Positions 8,901-17,186 of a stretch of DNA of 36,444 bases are shown piece by piece; within the stretch, counting starts at the first letter, position 1, and each line of letters opens with the position of its first letter. A program made the position numbers and the translations under genes. The DNA is taken from positions 1-36,444 of the forward strand of contig DGQK01000016.1 in assembly GCA_002390745.1 (NCBI GenBank). Reading direction: 5' to 3'. The notes below the pieces were generated by a model. It was not told the DNA's origin. It did no database searches and worked only from the letters and a program-made list of their open reading frames with translations. Source of the stretch: Bacteroidetes bacterium UBA4416. Lineage in GTDB: Bacteria > Bacteroidota > Bacteroidia > B-17B0 > Aurantibacillaceae.

Positions 8901-11900
8901 ACCGTATAGGTGCTTGTTACAGCCGGGCTTACAGAGATCGATGTACCGTTCTGGCCCGTTGACCAGGTATACGTATTGGCGCCGCTTGCAGTAAGCACTT
9001 GCGCCGAACTCTGGCAGATCGTAGCAGAAGGAACAGAGATCGTTGGCAGGGCCGTCACCGTAACCTGAGCCACCGCCGCATTCGTACAGCTGTTGGCAGC
9101 CGTTCCGGTAACGGTATAGCTGGTATTGGAAGAAGGGCTTGGCGCAATCGTGCTGGTCGTTGCGCCCGTGTTCCAGGAATAGGACGAGGAACTGCCGCTG
9201 GCAGTAAGCAATACCGGACTACCGTTGCAAACCGTGGCATTATTTACCGAGATCGTCGGCAGCGCATTGACCGTTACCGTTGTCACCGCAGCATTGGTGC
9301 AACTGTTGGCTGCCGTACCGGTTACTGTATACACCGTATTGGAAGAAGGGCTCACCGTAATGCTCGTTGCCGCTCCTCCGGGAGTCCAGGTATAACTCAC
9401 GCAGCCATTGCCGGTGAGCACGGTGCTCTTGCCGTTACATACGGTTCCGGGGCCCGTGATCGTGATCGCAGGCAGGGCGTTGACCGTTACCGTGGTTACC
9501 GCCACATTGGTACATCCCGTTGCGGCTGTTCCCATTAAGGTATATGTTGTATTCGCGGTAGGCGAAACGTTGATGTTTCCTCCGTTGGAGCCGGTGCTCC
9601 AGGTATAGGTAATGCCACCGCTGCCGCTCAGGGTCACCGTTTGATTGTTGCAGATGCTGACAGGAGCGCCCGAATTGATCGCAATGGAAGGAAGGGCATT
9701 CACCGCCACCTGGCCTACGGCACTGTTCACGCAGCCGTTGGCATTGGTGCCCGTTACAGTATAAGTGGTGGTTACTGCCGGGCTCACGCTGATGCTGCCG
9801 GCTGTGGCGCCGGTACTCCAGGTATAGGTGGAAGCGCCGCTGGCCGTTATGGTTCCCGGGCTGCCGCTGCAAATGGTGGTGCTCGTCGAGTTCACCGTAG
9901 GCAAGCCATTCACCACAACCTGCACCGTTGTTGTCTTCGTGCAGCCAAAAGCATTGGCACCGATCACACTATACACCGTGGTGGTGGTTGGGGTGATGGT
10001 AATGCTTGGGGAAACCATGCCACCGGGGGTCCAGGTATAGCTCGTGCCACCGCTGGCTGTGAGCGTTGTCGATTGCCCGATGCAAATTGTATTCGTCCCG
10101 GAAATGGTGATGACGGGGACGGGATTGACCGTGACATTCGACACAGCGGTATTTGTACAGCCATTCGAGGCCCGCCCGATGACCGAATAGGTCGTACTGC
10201 TGACGGGGGCCGCCGTAAAGGAGCCCGAAGTGCTCCCCGTATTCCAGGTATAGGTAGCAGCGCCGCTTCCCGTTAACGTAATCGTTTGCGTACCGCAGGT
10301 GGTGATCGGGTTGCCCGAATTGATAAGCACTGTGGGAACCGTTTTCACGTATACCGTTTTGGTGAGCGTTTGTTTTTGCCCACATACGCCCCCCGCAATG
10401 CAGGTGTAGGTCATCGTCGTTCCGGGGCTTACAGAGATCGTTCGCGTGGTTACCGGTGTGGAGCCCGACGGATACCAGGTGTAGCCCGTGGCGCCGAGAG
10501 GTGCCGTCAGTAAGGAGCTTTGCCCGGGACAGATGCTGTCAGGAACGGCAGTGATCTCCGGTAAGGCGACACCATCCAGTGCCTGAATTGTATAATTACA
10601 GATGTCGCGCGCATAGCCATCCACCATCAGGTAATAATCGTTACCCACCGTGAGGCCTGTTCCGGTAACCGTAAAGGTATTGGAGCCTTCCTTGAAGCTC
10701 GACACCGGTGCGAAGTTGTTACAGTTGCTTCCTGAAAAAATCTGCATCTGAATACCGCCACTCGGGTAATTTCCTACCCAGCAGTTTCCTACAGTAACAC
10801 GTAAATTAACAGTAGAGCTACCTGCCGTAAATCGGATCCAGGAATTATTCTCAATATTAACGTCGATAGCCGGCGAAGAGTAAGGGCCTGGGATATTGCT
10901 CGGCGGATAATAGCCGAAAGGCCCGCCCGTATTAACTCCATCCGGCTGATTGACACCCGCCGGCGTTTCGTTGTTGGCATACATTTGCCCTGCGCCGGTT
11001 CCCGGCCTGTCGGGGCTATAAGCCGGGCTGGTAGAAGCCGAATAACCGTTGAGGTCGCAAATGTATAATGCATTCGCGCAGGCATCGTTGGTAGGCGCCT
11101 GCACACACAAGCCAAACGTTCCCGTTTCGCCGCCCCAGCCCCAGTACCTCAGGTACACGGTGGAGCCGGGAGTCAATCCCGTTGCATTGATATAAGGCTG
11201 AAAATCATTCGCCGTTCCCGGGTAGTTGTAGGGAGCGCCACTGCTGCCGTCCGCATCATCCGAACAGTCGATCTGTGTCAGGCTCCCACAGGTGCCGCTG
11301 TATAAAGCCATTGCGCCGTCGTCGATCACCGTGGTAGAAGGTGTCAAATTAGGCTGAGGGGTAATACATATATTGCCGCTGGCCGGCACGGTGATCTTAA
11401 ACCACACATCTTTGGTGGCTGCTGTAAATCCACCCGTACCACCCGTACATCCTGTTGGAGCTGCTGCGGAGCTTAAGGTGGCGCCCACATTGGAGAAAGA
11501 CAGGTAATTGCAATCGGCAGTAACGGGAGGCATTTGAATAGCATTGCAGGGCTCATCATTGGGCTGCGTACCTACGGCAATGGAAGCGCCTGTGATGCAG
11601 ATACTGAACGGATAGCCACCCGTTGCATAATAATCATACACGCGTACATAATATACATTTCCCGGAACAAGGCCGGTAGCATTGATGGTTTCGGTTCCGC
11701 CGGAGAAGGTCGCGTCCTGGCAACCCAGGGAGGTGAGCGATGCGCAAGTGCCCGAAAACAGCTGCACAACAGCATCCATACCCGAGGAGCCCGTTACCTG
11801 GATCGTTTGTGTATAATTGTTGGCGGTGAACATAAACCACACGTCATCGTCGGCAGTGCCCGAGCAGCCTGTAATGGATTGCGTAGCGCCATACGATGTG

Positions 11901-12409
11901 GCAGCAGTGCTGATACAGCTTCCGTTCACACTCAGCACCGTTGCGCCGGCACAGTTATTATTGGCTGGTGTGGCAGGGGGCAGGTTCACACAGGTAGTAA
12001 AGGTGCCCGCACTGGTACCGGTGTAATAATCATAGATTCGTAAATAATAAGTGACACCTACCGTTAAGCCGGTAGCATTGATGGTTTCCGTACCTCCCAT
12101 AAACGTATTGTCCACACAGTTCAACGATGTCAGGCTTCCGCAGCTCCCACCTGAAAGCAGCTGGATCACGGGATCATATCCCGACGAACCGGCCACGGTG
12201 ATCTGGTGGGACGTATTGGTTGCCACAAAACGGTACCAGGCATCATCATCGGCATTGCCCACGCAGCCGGGCAAATTCTGTGTGGCACCGGGACTCCCCG
12301 TAACACAGTTGCCTATGGTTAATAACACCGCACCCGAGCAATTATCGGATTGCGACCGCAGTTGATAACATGCCAGAAAGCATAACAGAAGCGTAATAAT
12401 GTTCTTCAT
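5903..12409 (-). CDS. Giant surface protein with Ig-like repeats and gliding-motility (T9SS type B) C-terminal domain
   Basis: 2168 residues. The start at 12409 gives the signal peptide MKNIITLLLCFLACYQLRSQ; an in-frame extension to 12535 would hide that signal and overlap the neighbouring gene, so it is rejected. Four pre-peptidase-like beta-sandwich modules with DNCSGA/NDACANA openings fill about residues 20-640. Then come seven or eight Ig-like repeats of about 72 residues (core TYTWSTG...SISVSP...TTYTVTG...VNALP), eight longer repeats of about 79 residues (core SYSWTGPN...NPSIPNA...GTYTV), one further module, and a PKD domain with WNFGD (about 1990-2075). The last 87 residues (VPNVFTPNGDGVNDFF ... 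IYNRWGQLLY) match the gliding-motility-associated C-terminal domain used as a T9SS type B sorting signal. It is expected to be exported by the T9SS and act at the surface, probably in adhesion or motility. It follows a small secreted protein by 22 nt and ends at a strong terminator. It is a SprB-like protein in architecture only. Confidence 0.93.
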   Translation of the reverse strand: MKNIITLLLCFLACYQLRSQSDNCSGAVLLTIGNCVTGSPGATQNLPGCVGNADDDAWYRFVATNTSHQITVAGSSGYDPVIQLLSGGSCGSLTSLNCVDNTFMGGTETINATGLTVGVTYYLRIYDYYTGTSAGTFTTCVNLPPATPANNNCAGATVLSVNGSCISTAATSYGATQSITGCSGTADDDVWFMFTANNYTQTIQVTGSSGMDAVVQLFSGTCASLTSLGCQDATFSGGTETINATGLVPGNVYYVRVYDYYATGGYPFSICITGASIAVGTQPNDEPCNAIQMPPVTADCNYLSFSNVGATLSSAAAPTGCTGGTGGFTAATKDVWFKITVPASGNICITPQPNLTPSTTVIDDGAMALYSGTCGSLTQIDCSDDADGSSGAPYNYPGTANDFQPYINATGLTPGSTVYLRYWGWGGETGTFGLCVQAPTNDACANALYICDLNGYSASTSPAYSPDRPGTGAGQMYANNETPAGVNQPDGVNTGGPFGYYPPSNIPGPYSSPAIDVNIENNSWIRFTAGSSTVNLRVTVGNCWVGNYPSGGIQMQIFSGSNCNNFAPVSSFKEGSNTFTVTGTGLTVGNDYYLMVDGYARDICNYTIQALDGVALPEITAVPDSICPGQSSLLTAPLGATGYTWYPSGSTPVTTRTISVSPGTTMTYTCIAGGVCGQKQTLTKTVYVKTVPTVLINSGNPITTCGTQTITLTGSGAATYTWNTGSTSGSFTAAPVSSTTYSVIGRASNGCTNTAVSNVTVNPVPVITISGTNTICIGQSTTLTASGGTSYTWTPGGMVSPSITITPTTTTVYSVIGANAFGCTKTTTVQVVVNGLPTVNSTSTTICSGSPGTITASGASTYTWSTGATAGSISVSPAVTTTYTVTGTNANGCVNSAVGQVAVNALPSIAINSGAPVSICNNQTVTLSGSGGITYTWSTGSNGGNINVSPTANTTYTLMGTAATGCTNVAVTTVTVNALPAITITGPGTVCNGKSTVLTGNGCVSYTWTPGGAATSITVSPSSNTVYTVTGTAANSCTNAAVTTVTVNALPTISVNNATVCNGSPVLLTASGSSSSYSWNTGATTSTIAPSPSSNTSYTVTGTAANSCTNAAVAQVTVTALPTISVPSATICQSSAQVLTASGANTYTWSTGQNGTSISVSPAVTSTYTVTGTALSSCSNSATATVNVNALPQLSSTPTIAPSNCSAATGSITNVTVSGTPVISYTWTNGATTVGSTPNLNNQPAGTYNLQVRDGNGCLNNFGPYSITNPGAPAAPTANATATSVCVGQTINLNANSASGGTYTWSGPNSFTTTTQNPSIPNATTANGGVYSVYMTASGCSGPATSVTVAVNALPAPNATATQTAYCVGNTISLFASSATSYTWTGPGGFSSNSQNPSIPNASTVAAGTYTLRVTNASGCTGLATLSLAVNANPVPTATANPSAICAGQSISLAAGGGSSYSWTGPNAYSNGTQSPTIPNAGTANAGNYTVVVTGANSCTASAVTSVSVNALPSFTSSVNAANICNGATIQFNAGSSANTYSWTGPATFSVNNNASPFINGAGISNSGTYTVTANTGSCTASQTLAVNVYAPVSLTATASSTAVCQGSTLQLIGNGGSSYQWNGPGSFSSTSQSPQIPNVTGSASGVYTLSVTDVNNCPGTRTLTIVINANPTATASANPNVICVGGTINLNSGGGTAYSWSGPNGYSNTTQNPSIPNAGSANVGDYTVTVTDANSCSSTAVASVTIVTLPSFTLSTNGANICYGETIQFNAGSGPFTYSWAGPGSYTVANSTNPSIPNATTSNSGTYTVTASAGACASSQTLAVNVYPQIMVNASAAAYVLCAGSVANLSGTGGGSYSWTGPNNFSSTNQNPQFPSIQANEAGIYTLTVTDNTTNCTAMDTVQLLVNAAPALLSTSGDSTCYGQQLSLAANFGSGASVNWYSDAALTNLVQANSNTYQTTPSANGTYTYYVQGVIGSCKSNVAMVTGNFYNIQAIASADVYSGSAPLAVNFTGSNSTGVTSSDSFNWNFGDNSGAGVMNPNHIFNSEAIYTVTLTVTDLESGCLDTATVIIKVEDDLTVIVPNVFTPNGDGVNDFFHVNIKGAKSAEGYIYNRWGQLLYSWDVLNASWDGMAANGEKCPDATYYYLIKVVDKKDKEHLFPGYALLIR
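6685..10345 (-). repeat. Tandem Ig-like repeat block inside the giant adhesin gene
   Basis: Two classes of imperfect tandem repeats are visible in translation. Units of about 72 residues occupy roughly 10345-8580 and units of about 79 residues roughly 8580-6685. Each unit has an internal C-x-G-Q/S cysteine, a Y-x-W core and ends with VNALP or VNANP. In the second class, units 3-4-5 (about 8118-7405) match units 6-7-8 (about 7404-6688) in order, which indicates a three-unit block duplication. Confidence 0.85.
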
Positions 12410-12431
12410 AAACAGGTATTGAAAAAAGAAA

Positions 12432-12800
12432 TTAGGGATTGCTAATCGTTTCATTGTGGTATTCCACAGGAGTGAAGCCCTTGCTAATGAGGCTCCGCTT
12501 GATGTTGACAGCGCTGAATTGCTTGTCGCCTTCACCCGCTACAGCTTTTTCAGTCGTAATAAGACGGATCTGCCCGGCACCTTTCTCAGGCTTGTACTCG
12601 ATCTTGACTTCGCCCACAAATTCCATATTCTTAAGATCCTGCTGCAAAAAATCCAGTTGCTCCTGCGAAGCCTGGCCCTGGAAAGAATAATAATGCATCC
12701 GGGTGATCTGTTTGTCTGATTTCAGCTTCGGCTCTTGCGAAAAAGCATATTGGCTGAGAGAAAGGAAAAGAACAGTGACGAGAAGATGAACAACACGCAT
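12432..12800 (-). CDS. Small secreted protein of unknown function, 122 aa
   Basis: It starts with a clear signal peptide, MRVVHLLVTVLFLSLSQYAFSQ, cleaved near residue 22, leaving a mature protein of about 100 residues with no cysteine. The mature part contains MHYYSFQGQASQEQLDFLQQDL and a closing segment RSLISKGFTPVEYHNE; alternating beta/alpha pattern and size are compatible with a small ferredoxin-like fold, but this is inference. It lies 22 nt upstream of the giant adhesin and is the first gene of that unit, so it may assist adhesin export, folding or surface anchoring. A -7-like box TATTTTTG lies on the minus strand at 12855-12848. Confidence 0.75.
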   Translation of the reverse strand: MRVVHLLVTVLFLSLSQYAFSQEPKLKSDKQITRMHYYSFQGQASQEQLDFLQQDLKNMEFVGEVKIEYKPEKGAGQIRLITTEKAVAGEGDKQFSAVNIKRSLISKGFTPVEYHNETISNP

Positions 12801-13150
12801 AAGGATTTATTTTGATATTTATCTGATATTTTAGGAACTATTAACACCAAAAATAGATCAATTTTTTGAGGTAAATTGTATTGCTAATGTTAAATATCGA
12901 CGTATTTATTCTTAAAACAGTTTAGGAGAGATTTACAAAGTGAACTAATTATCCGCCTGAGTAAAGAGATAAAATTTGGGACAAACAACAGAAATAAGCT
13001 CGGGAAATAAGCAATAACGCGGATTCTGTAGTTTTTTTGATCAAAAACACACTAAAACCTCATAAATCCTTATTTTTTTTGTTCTTTCATTTTGTTAGGT
13101 ATATTTGGTTATATTTGTTAATTAACGATTTTAGCCATTAATCTTTGTAT
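12801..13150. promoter_or_regulatory. AT-rich divergent promoter region
   Basis: This 350-bp stretch separates the adhesin operon (minus) from the SPOR-PorP/SprF genes (plus). It holds a minus-strand -7 box TATTTTTG (12855-12848), a plus-strand promoter (13114-13147) and a perfect 14-bp palindrome TTTTTGATCAAAAA (13034-13047) that could be an operator but has low information. No gene-like reading frame is seen in the rest. Confidence 0.5.
13114..13147 (+). promoter_or_regulatory. Promoter of the SPOR-PorP/SprF genes
   Basis: TTTG (13114-13117), then 21 bp, then TAATCTTTG (13139-13147), which is the TAnnTTTG -7 box with one extra base. The ATG at 13151 follows only 3 nt later, so the transcript should be leaderless or nearly so. 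Confidence 0.6.
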
Positions 13151-14008
13151 ATGAAAAAAGCATTCACTCTCTTTGGACTCCTTATTTCATTTGTTTCTTT
13201 TTCACAGATCACCATCACGGCCAATTTACCGGCAAGCATCAGCGCAGGGTCTTCTATAGATGCCGATGTAAAAATCAACAAAGGGACAGTTGGAAATTTT
13301 GCAAAGTACCAGATGGATGTACCGGGTGGATATATCGTTTCGGCGGGCGACGTGAAAGGAGGTAACTTTACCTTCGAAAATCAAAGGGCTAAGATTGTGT
13401 GGGTATCCGTGCCATCCGAAAACGAATTTACCATTCAGCTAAAGATACAGGCAAGCAGCACAGCGGTAAGCGGCACTTTCTCTCAGAAATTTTATTACCT
13501 GGAAAATAACGAAAAAAAAGAAGTGGAAGGAAACTCCATGAATGTTGCGGTAGGTGACGGGGGATCCGTAGCAATGACTACTTCTGCGGAAACCACGCCT
13601 AATCCAACTCCGGTAGAAACTGTAAAACCGACTCCGGTAGAGCCTGTAAGCACTACTCCTGCTGAAACAGTTAAGCCAACTCCTGTAGAAACTGTAAAAC
13701 CAACCCCGGTAGAAACCGTCAAATCAACGCCTGTTGAAAGCACCGGCGCATCCAAAACTTCTCCGGCCATGGCGTCCGAAAGCGGTATGACTTATAAAGT
13801 GCAGTTGGGTGCTTATTCTACACAACCCAACAAAAGCAGGTTTTCCGGACTGAACAACCTGAGCATCGAACAGGTGAACGGCCTGTACAAAGTAACCTGT
13901 GGCAGCTTCAAAACAAAAGATGATGCCATCAAATACCGCGATGAGCTTACGGCTAAAGGCTTCAACGGCTTTATCGTAAAATACCAGAACGGCCAACGCA
14001 TCAATTAA
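13151..14008 (+). CDS. Secreted SPOR-domain protein with Thr-Pro-Val-Glu repeats
   Basis: 285 residues. Signal peptide MKKAFTLFGLLISFVSFSQ; an in-frame TTG at 13145 lies inside the promoter box and is not used here. Residues about 20-140 form a beta-rich domain (ITITANLPASISAGSS...). A low-complexity linker follows with repeated TPVETVKP units (about 150-205). The C-terminal 73 residues are a SPOR domain (TYKVQLGAYST ... GLYKVTCGSFKTKDDA), the fold that binds denuded septal peptidoglycan glycans. It is expected in the periplasm, anchored to peptidoglycan. It is followed after 17 nt by a PorP/SprF gene, so it may connect that outer-membrane component to the cell wall; this partnership is inference. 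Confidence 0.85.
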   Translation: MKKAFTLFGLLISFVSFSQITITANLPASISAGSSIDADVKINKGTVGNFAKYQMDVPGGYIVSAGDVKGGNFTFENQRAKIVWVSVPSENEFTIQLKIQASSTAVSGTFSQKFYYLENNEKKEVEGNSMNVAVGDGGSVAMTTSAETTPNPTPVETVKPTPVEPVSTTPAETVKPTPVETVKPTPVETVKSTPVESTGASKTSPAMASESGMTYKVQLGAYSTQPNKSRFSGLNNLSIEQVNGLYKVTCGSFKTKDDAIKYRDELTAKGFNGFIVKYQNGQRIN

Positions 14009-14025
14009 TTATTGATTCCTCTACT

Positions 14026-14988
14026 TTGATCAAAGGCCTCCTCATATCTGCTTGCTTATTGTTTTCTATTTGTTCCAGGGCGCAGCAATATCCGTGGTGG
14101 ACTCAATTCAGAAGTGCACAAACCTTTTTGAACCCCGGATTTTGTGGCACTAAACGACTGGTGGACGTGAGGTTGAACTACCGCAACCAATGGACGGGCT
14201 TTGACGGTGCTCCAAAAACCTACGCCCTGGCAATCAATTCCCGCCTGCTGAAAGGTAAACTGGGCGCAGGAGGTTTCATTTATAAAGACGAGATCGGTCC
14301 GTTCAAAAACTTCTCGGGCAGCCTCACAGGAGCTTACCACCTCAAATTTCCGGATTCGGAGCTCTCGGTAGGCGTGCAGGGAAATTACATGAGCAGGCGC
14401 TTTGATGGTACTGACGTCACCATCCGAAACCAGCAGGACAAAGCCATTAACCAATATGCGGCGGATAAAGTTTCCAATTTCGATGTAAGCTTTGGGATCG
14501 TATACTATAACGACCGCTTCCATATCGGGGCAGGCGCCAATAACGTGGCCGGCAGTGCGTTTGAATTTTATAAAAAAGACGATGCCAAACTGGGGAAATT
14601 TACCAACGTAGCACACTACAATGTGTCGGCGGGCTACAACTGGGCCGATAATCCAGACTTCGTGTTCGAAAATACCGTACTGGCCGTGTACGTCCCCTCG
14701 GTACCCTTTTCCTTCGAATACAACCTGAGGCTACACATGAAAAAACAATTGATGGCCGGGCTCGACTTCCGCTTCAATGATGCCATTGCCCTGCAGGTGG
14801 GCTATACCATCAAAGATTATCTCCAGATCTCTTATTCCTACGATTTTGTGACTTCACCGCTCAGGACCTACCAAAAAGGCTCTCATGAGGTAATGATCAT
14901 TTTCTCATCCAACATGGGAACTGACAAAAAAAAGAGAGGATTCAACGGGAGGTTTTTAAAACAGCGCTTCCAGTATCTGCTCCAGTAA
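14026..14988 (+). CDS. PorP/SprF family T9SS outer-membrane protein
   Basis: 320 residues. The start is TTG at 14026, giving the signal peptide of MIKGLLISACLLFSICSRAQ; the next ATG is far inside the conserved region. The opening YPWWTQFRSAQTFLNPGFCGT, then RLNYRNQWTGFDGAPKTYALAINSRL cut into beta-strands, is the hallmark PorP/SprF N-terminus, and the remainder is a beta-barrel pattern ending near the family's usual length. PorP/SprF proteins sit in the outer membrane and help T9SS substrates such as SprB-type adhesins reach or attach to the surface, often paired with a specific type B substrate. Here the giant type B protein lies next door in divergent orientation, which fits such a pair. 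Confidence 0.9.
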   Translation: MIKGLLISACLLFSICSRAQQYPWWTQFRSAQTFLNPGFCGTKRLVDVRLNYRNQWTGFDGAPKTYALAINSRLLKGKLGAGGFIYKDEIGPFKNFSGSLTGAYHLKFPDSELSVGVQGNYMSRRFDGTDVTIRNQQDKAINQYAADKVSNFDVSFGIVYYNDRFHIGAGANNVAGSAFEFYKKDDAKLGKFTNVAHYNVSAGYNWADNPDFVFENTVLAVYVPSVPFSFEYNLRLHMKKQLMAGLDFRFNDAIALQVGYTIKDYLQISYSYDFVTSPLRTYQKGSHEVMIIFSSNMGTDKKKRGFNGRFLKQRFQYLLQ

Positions 14989-15020
14989 TAGTTGGTATAA
15001 TTTTAGCTTAAGCGTTACGT

Positions 15021-15956
15021 ATGGTATTTGCAGTGATAGACCTGGGAACGAACACCTTCAATCTTTTAATTGGAGAAACGCTTCCGGATAACACCTTCCG
15101 GCGCTTATTCAATACCAAAATTGCCGTAAAACTTGGTGAGGGCACCATCAATTCCGGTTACATCGGGGATGCGCCTTTTCAACGTGGCATCAGCGCCCTC
15201 AGGCAATACCAGCAGTACATCCTGGATTATAACGTCGAACGGGAATTTGCATTCGCTACTTCGGCGATCCGCTCAGCGTCCAACGGGCCCGATTTTGTGA
15301 AAGCCGCCCGGGAACAGGCCAGGATCTCGGTTACCGTTATCGACGGCGACGAAGAAGCCGAGCTGATCTATTACGGGAACCGGATGGCCGTGAAGATGTC
15401 GGAAAACATTTCGCTCATCATGGATATTGGCGGTGGGAGTACCGAATTCATTCTGGCCAACCATAGCACCATATTCTGGAAAAGAAGCTTTAAGCTCGGC
15501 GCGGCGCGGCTGCTCGACCGCTTCAAGCCCTGCGATCCCATCACAGAGAGTGAGATCAGGGCCTTTCACGATTACCTGCGCACAGAGTTGTCGCCTTTGT
15601 ATGAAGCGGCGAAACACTACCGGCCGGAGGAGCTGATCGGTTCTTCAGGCGCTTTCGATTCGGTGGTCGACCTTATCGGCGGTGAATTCAACCGTTCGCT
15701 CGTCAACGACAGCCAGACCGAATATCCCATTTCCCTGCGGGAGTATGAGCTGATCAGCCGGAAGATCAAAGCATCCACCTTACACGAGCGCTACCAGATG
15801 CCTTACCTTATTAATATGCGTGCCGATATGATGGTGATTTCCGTCATGCTCATCGATCATATCCTGAAAGAGCTAAATCTGAGTGTTTTCAAGGCCTCCA
15901 CGTTTTCGCTTAAAGAAGGCGTCATCAGCAAAAAATTAGGGCTGACGGTACGTTAG
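15021..15956 (+). CDS. Ppx/GppA-family exopolyphosphatase/phosphatase, short form
   Basis: 311 residues. It has the sugar kinase/Hsp70/actin ATPase fold signatures: phosphate-1 DLGTNTFNLLIG at residues 7-18 and phosphate-2 DIGGGSTEFI around residue 135. Ppx/GppA enzymes remove terminal phosphate from polyphosphate or convert pppGpp to ppGpp in the cytoplasm. The length is that of the two-domain core without the C-terminal HD-like domains of E. coli Ppx, as in many Bacteroidota. It starts 32 nt after the PorP/SprF stop, so it may be read through from there, and a weak TAATTTTA box (14998-15005) could provide a local promoter. Which of the two substrates is used cannot be told from sequence. 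Confidence 0.88.
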   Translation: MVFAVIDLGTNTFNLLIGETLPDNTFRRLFNTKIAVKLGEGTINSGYIGDAPFQRGISALRQYQQYILDYNVEREFAFATSAIRSASNGPDFVKAAREQARISVTVIDGDEEAELIYYGNRMAVKMSENISLIMDIGGGSTEFILANHSTIFWKRSFKLGAARLLDRFKPCDPITESEIRAFHDYLRTELSPLYEAAKHYRPEELIGSSGAFDSVVDLIGGEFNRSLVNDSQTEYPISLREYELISRKIKASTLHERYQMPYLINMRADMMVISVMLIDHILKELNLSVFKASTFSLKEGVISKKLGLTVR

Positions 15957-15996
15957 AAGCCCATACCCTGATAAGATTTTGCTCCGTGTACCAGGC

Positions 15997-16025
15997 TTGC
16001 AGATTGTCTTTTTTCCGTACCTTTA
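15997..16025 (+). promoter_or_regulatory. Promoter: TTG - 18 bp - TACCTTTA
   Basis: TTG (15997-15999) and TACCTTTA (16018-16025) fit the Bacteroidota promoter pattern with the last base differing from TAnnTTTG. The ATG at 16033 follows 7 nt after the box, so the leader should be only a few bases. Confidence 0.5.
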
Positions 16026-16032
16026 GAGGCAG

Positions 16033-16590
16033 ATGATCACTGACAGCCCCTATACCTTACCGCTTACCACAGAGTTCGACGAGAAGCTGCTCCTGAAGAA
16101 CAGCTGGCTGATGATCCTGCATGCCTCACGCATTCCGCCTCATGTGGGTATTATGATCAACGGCTTCTACAGCTCTCTTACCATTAAAGGGCATGAGCTT
16201 AATGTAAGGGCAGAAGTACTGATGAAAACCATTTCCCAGAAAAAGATCGAAACTCTGGCGGTGCAACTGGTAAAGCAACCTGTGTTCAGCGCCGACTACC
16301 AGAAAGAAGTGCTCGGTTTTTACGTGACGCAATTCCCCAAAGTGGAAGCGCACAAGGCCAGCTGCCTGAGCCCGGTGAAGCTTTTCCTGCAGGAGTTTTA
16401 TGCCATTCCATACAATCCTACAGAGCTGTTGTTTGAGATTACAGAACGCCTGAAACAAAACAATTACATCAGCAGGGTCGTAGGAATCAACCTAAAGGAG
16501 CCCTTCACCGAAAACGGCTTTGCGCTGCCGGCCTATTCATACGAGCAACTCCAGGAAGTCATTTCCCGGGAAACGTCTTATCAGAGCTGA
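16033..16590 (+). CDS. Hypothetical protein, 185 aa
   Basis: I do not recognise this family. There is no signal peptide or transmembrane segment, so it is probably cytosolic. Visible segments include LMILHASRIPPHVGIMINGFYSS in pieces around residues 26-48, a basic helical stretch (VLMKTISQKKIETLAVQLV) and a C-terminal helical region ending SYEQLQEVISRE. Its stop codon overlaps the start of the acetyltransferase gene by one base (TGATG), so translation of the two is probably coupled and their functions linked. It has its own promoter. Confidence 0.75.
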   Translation: MITDSPYTLPLTTEFDEKLLLKNSWLMILHASRIPPHVGIMINGFYSSLTIKGHELNVRAEVLMKTISQKKIETLAVQLVKQPVFSADYQKEVLGFYVTQFPKVEAHKASCLSPVKLFLQEFYAIPYNPTELLFEITERLKQNNYISRVVGINLKEPFTENGFALPAYSYEQLQEVISRETSYQS

Positions 16591-17123
16591 TGTTCATAAA
16601 GAGCGGACATATTTTCCTTCGTGCCGTCGAGAAAAGCGACCTCGATGTGCTGTACGCCTGCGAGAATGATATGGCTGTATGGAAGGTGAGCAACACGCAA
16701 ACGCCTTTCAGTAGGTATGTTCTGCAACAATACCTCAATACCGCACACCAGGATATTTACACCAATAAGCAATTGCGCCTGATGATCTGCATGCAGGATT
16801 CGGGAGTAGCCGTAGGCACCATCGACCTCTTTGAATTCGAACCTGCCCATGCCAGAATAGGAGTAGGGGTGTTGATTTTCGAAGCGTTCCGCCATAACGG
16901 CTATGCTTACGAAGCCCTTTGCTGCCTGAAACAATACGCTTTCGACACCCTGCTCTTAAATCAGCTGTATTGCAATATCAGCGCCTCCAATGGCGACAGC
17001 ATCCGTTTGTTTGAGAAACTGGGCTTTCAGAATTCCGGCATCAGGAAAAGCTGGAACAAAACGGCAGAAGGCCGGTTTGAAGATGAGCTGTTTTACCAGC
17101 TGGTCAGGAGTCAAAGCGAATAA
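16590..17123 (+). CDS. GNAT-family N-acetyltransferase (RimJ/RimL-like)
   Basis: 177 residues. It has the RimJ/RimL/SpeG layout: an N-terminal LRAVEKSDLDVLYACEND beta-alpha start, a central beta-strand pair GTIDLFEFEPAHARIGVGVLI cut into motif A, an acetyl-CoA loop region (RHNGYAYEAL in place of the classical R/Q-x-x-G-x-G/A), and the C-terminal motif ISASNGDSIRLFEKLGFQ, in which N/S residues contact CoA. It should transfer acetyl from acetyl-CoA to an amine, such as a protein N-terminus or small molecule, in the cytosol. The substrate is not evident. It is the second gene of a translationally coupled pair. No obvious terminator follows before the convergent methyltransferase gene. Confidence 0.87.
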   Translation: MFIKSGHIFLRAVEKSDLDVLYACENDMAVWKVSNTQTPFSRYVLQQYLNTAHQDIYTNKQLRLMICMQDSGVAVGTIDLFEFEPAHARIGVGVLIFEAFRHNGYAYEALCCLKQYAFDTLLLNQLYCNISASNGDSIRLFEKLGFQNSGIRKSWNKTAEGRFEDELFYQLVRSQSE

Positions 17124-17186
17124 GCTTGGTTTTTAACCGGCCAGGGAATGGTTCTTCCGACGCCGGTAGTTTACACAAGCTGCTTT

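Noticed and set aside
7274..10276. Several plus-strand open frames of 180-250 residues opposite the giant adhesin
   Set aside because: They are Arg/Gly/His-rich shadows of the Ig-like repeats, with no promoters, no signal peptides and no recognisable domains.
12410..12535. N-terminal extension of the giant adhesin
   Set aside because: It would bury the signal peptide and overlap the end of the small secreted protein gene.
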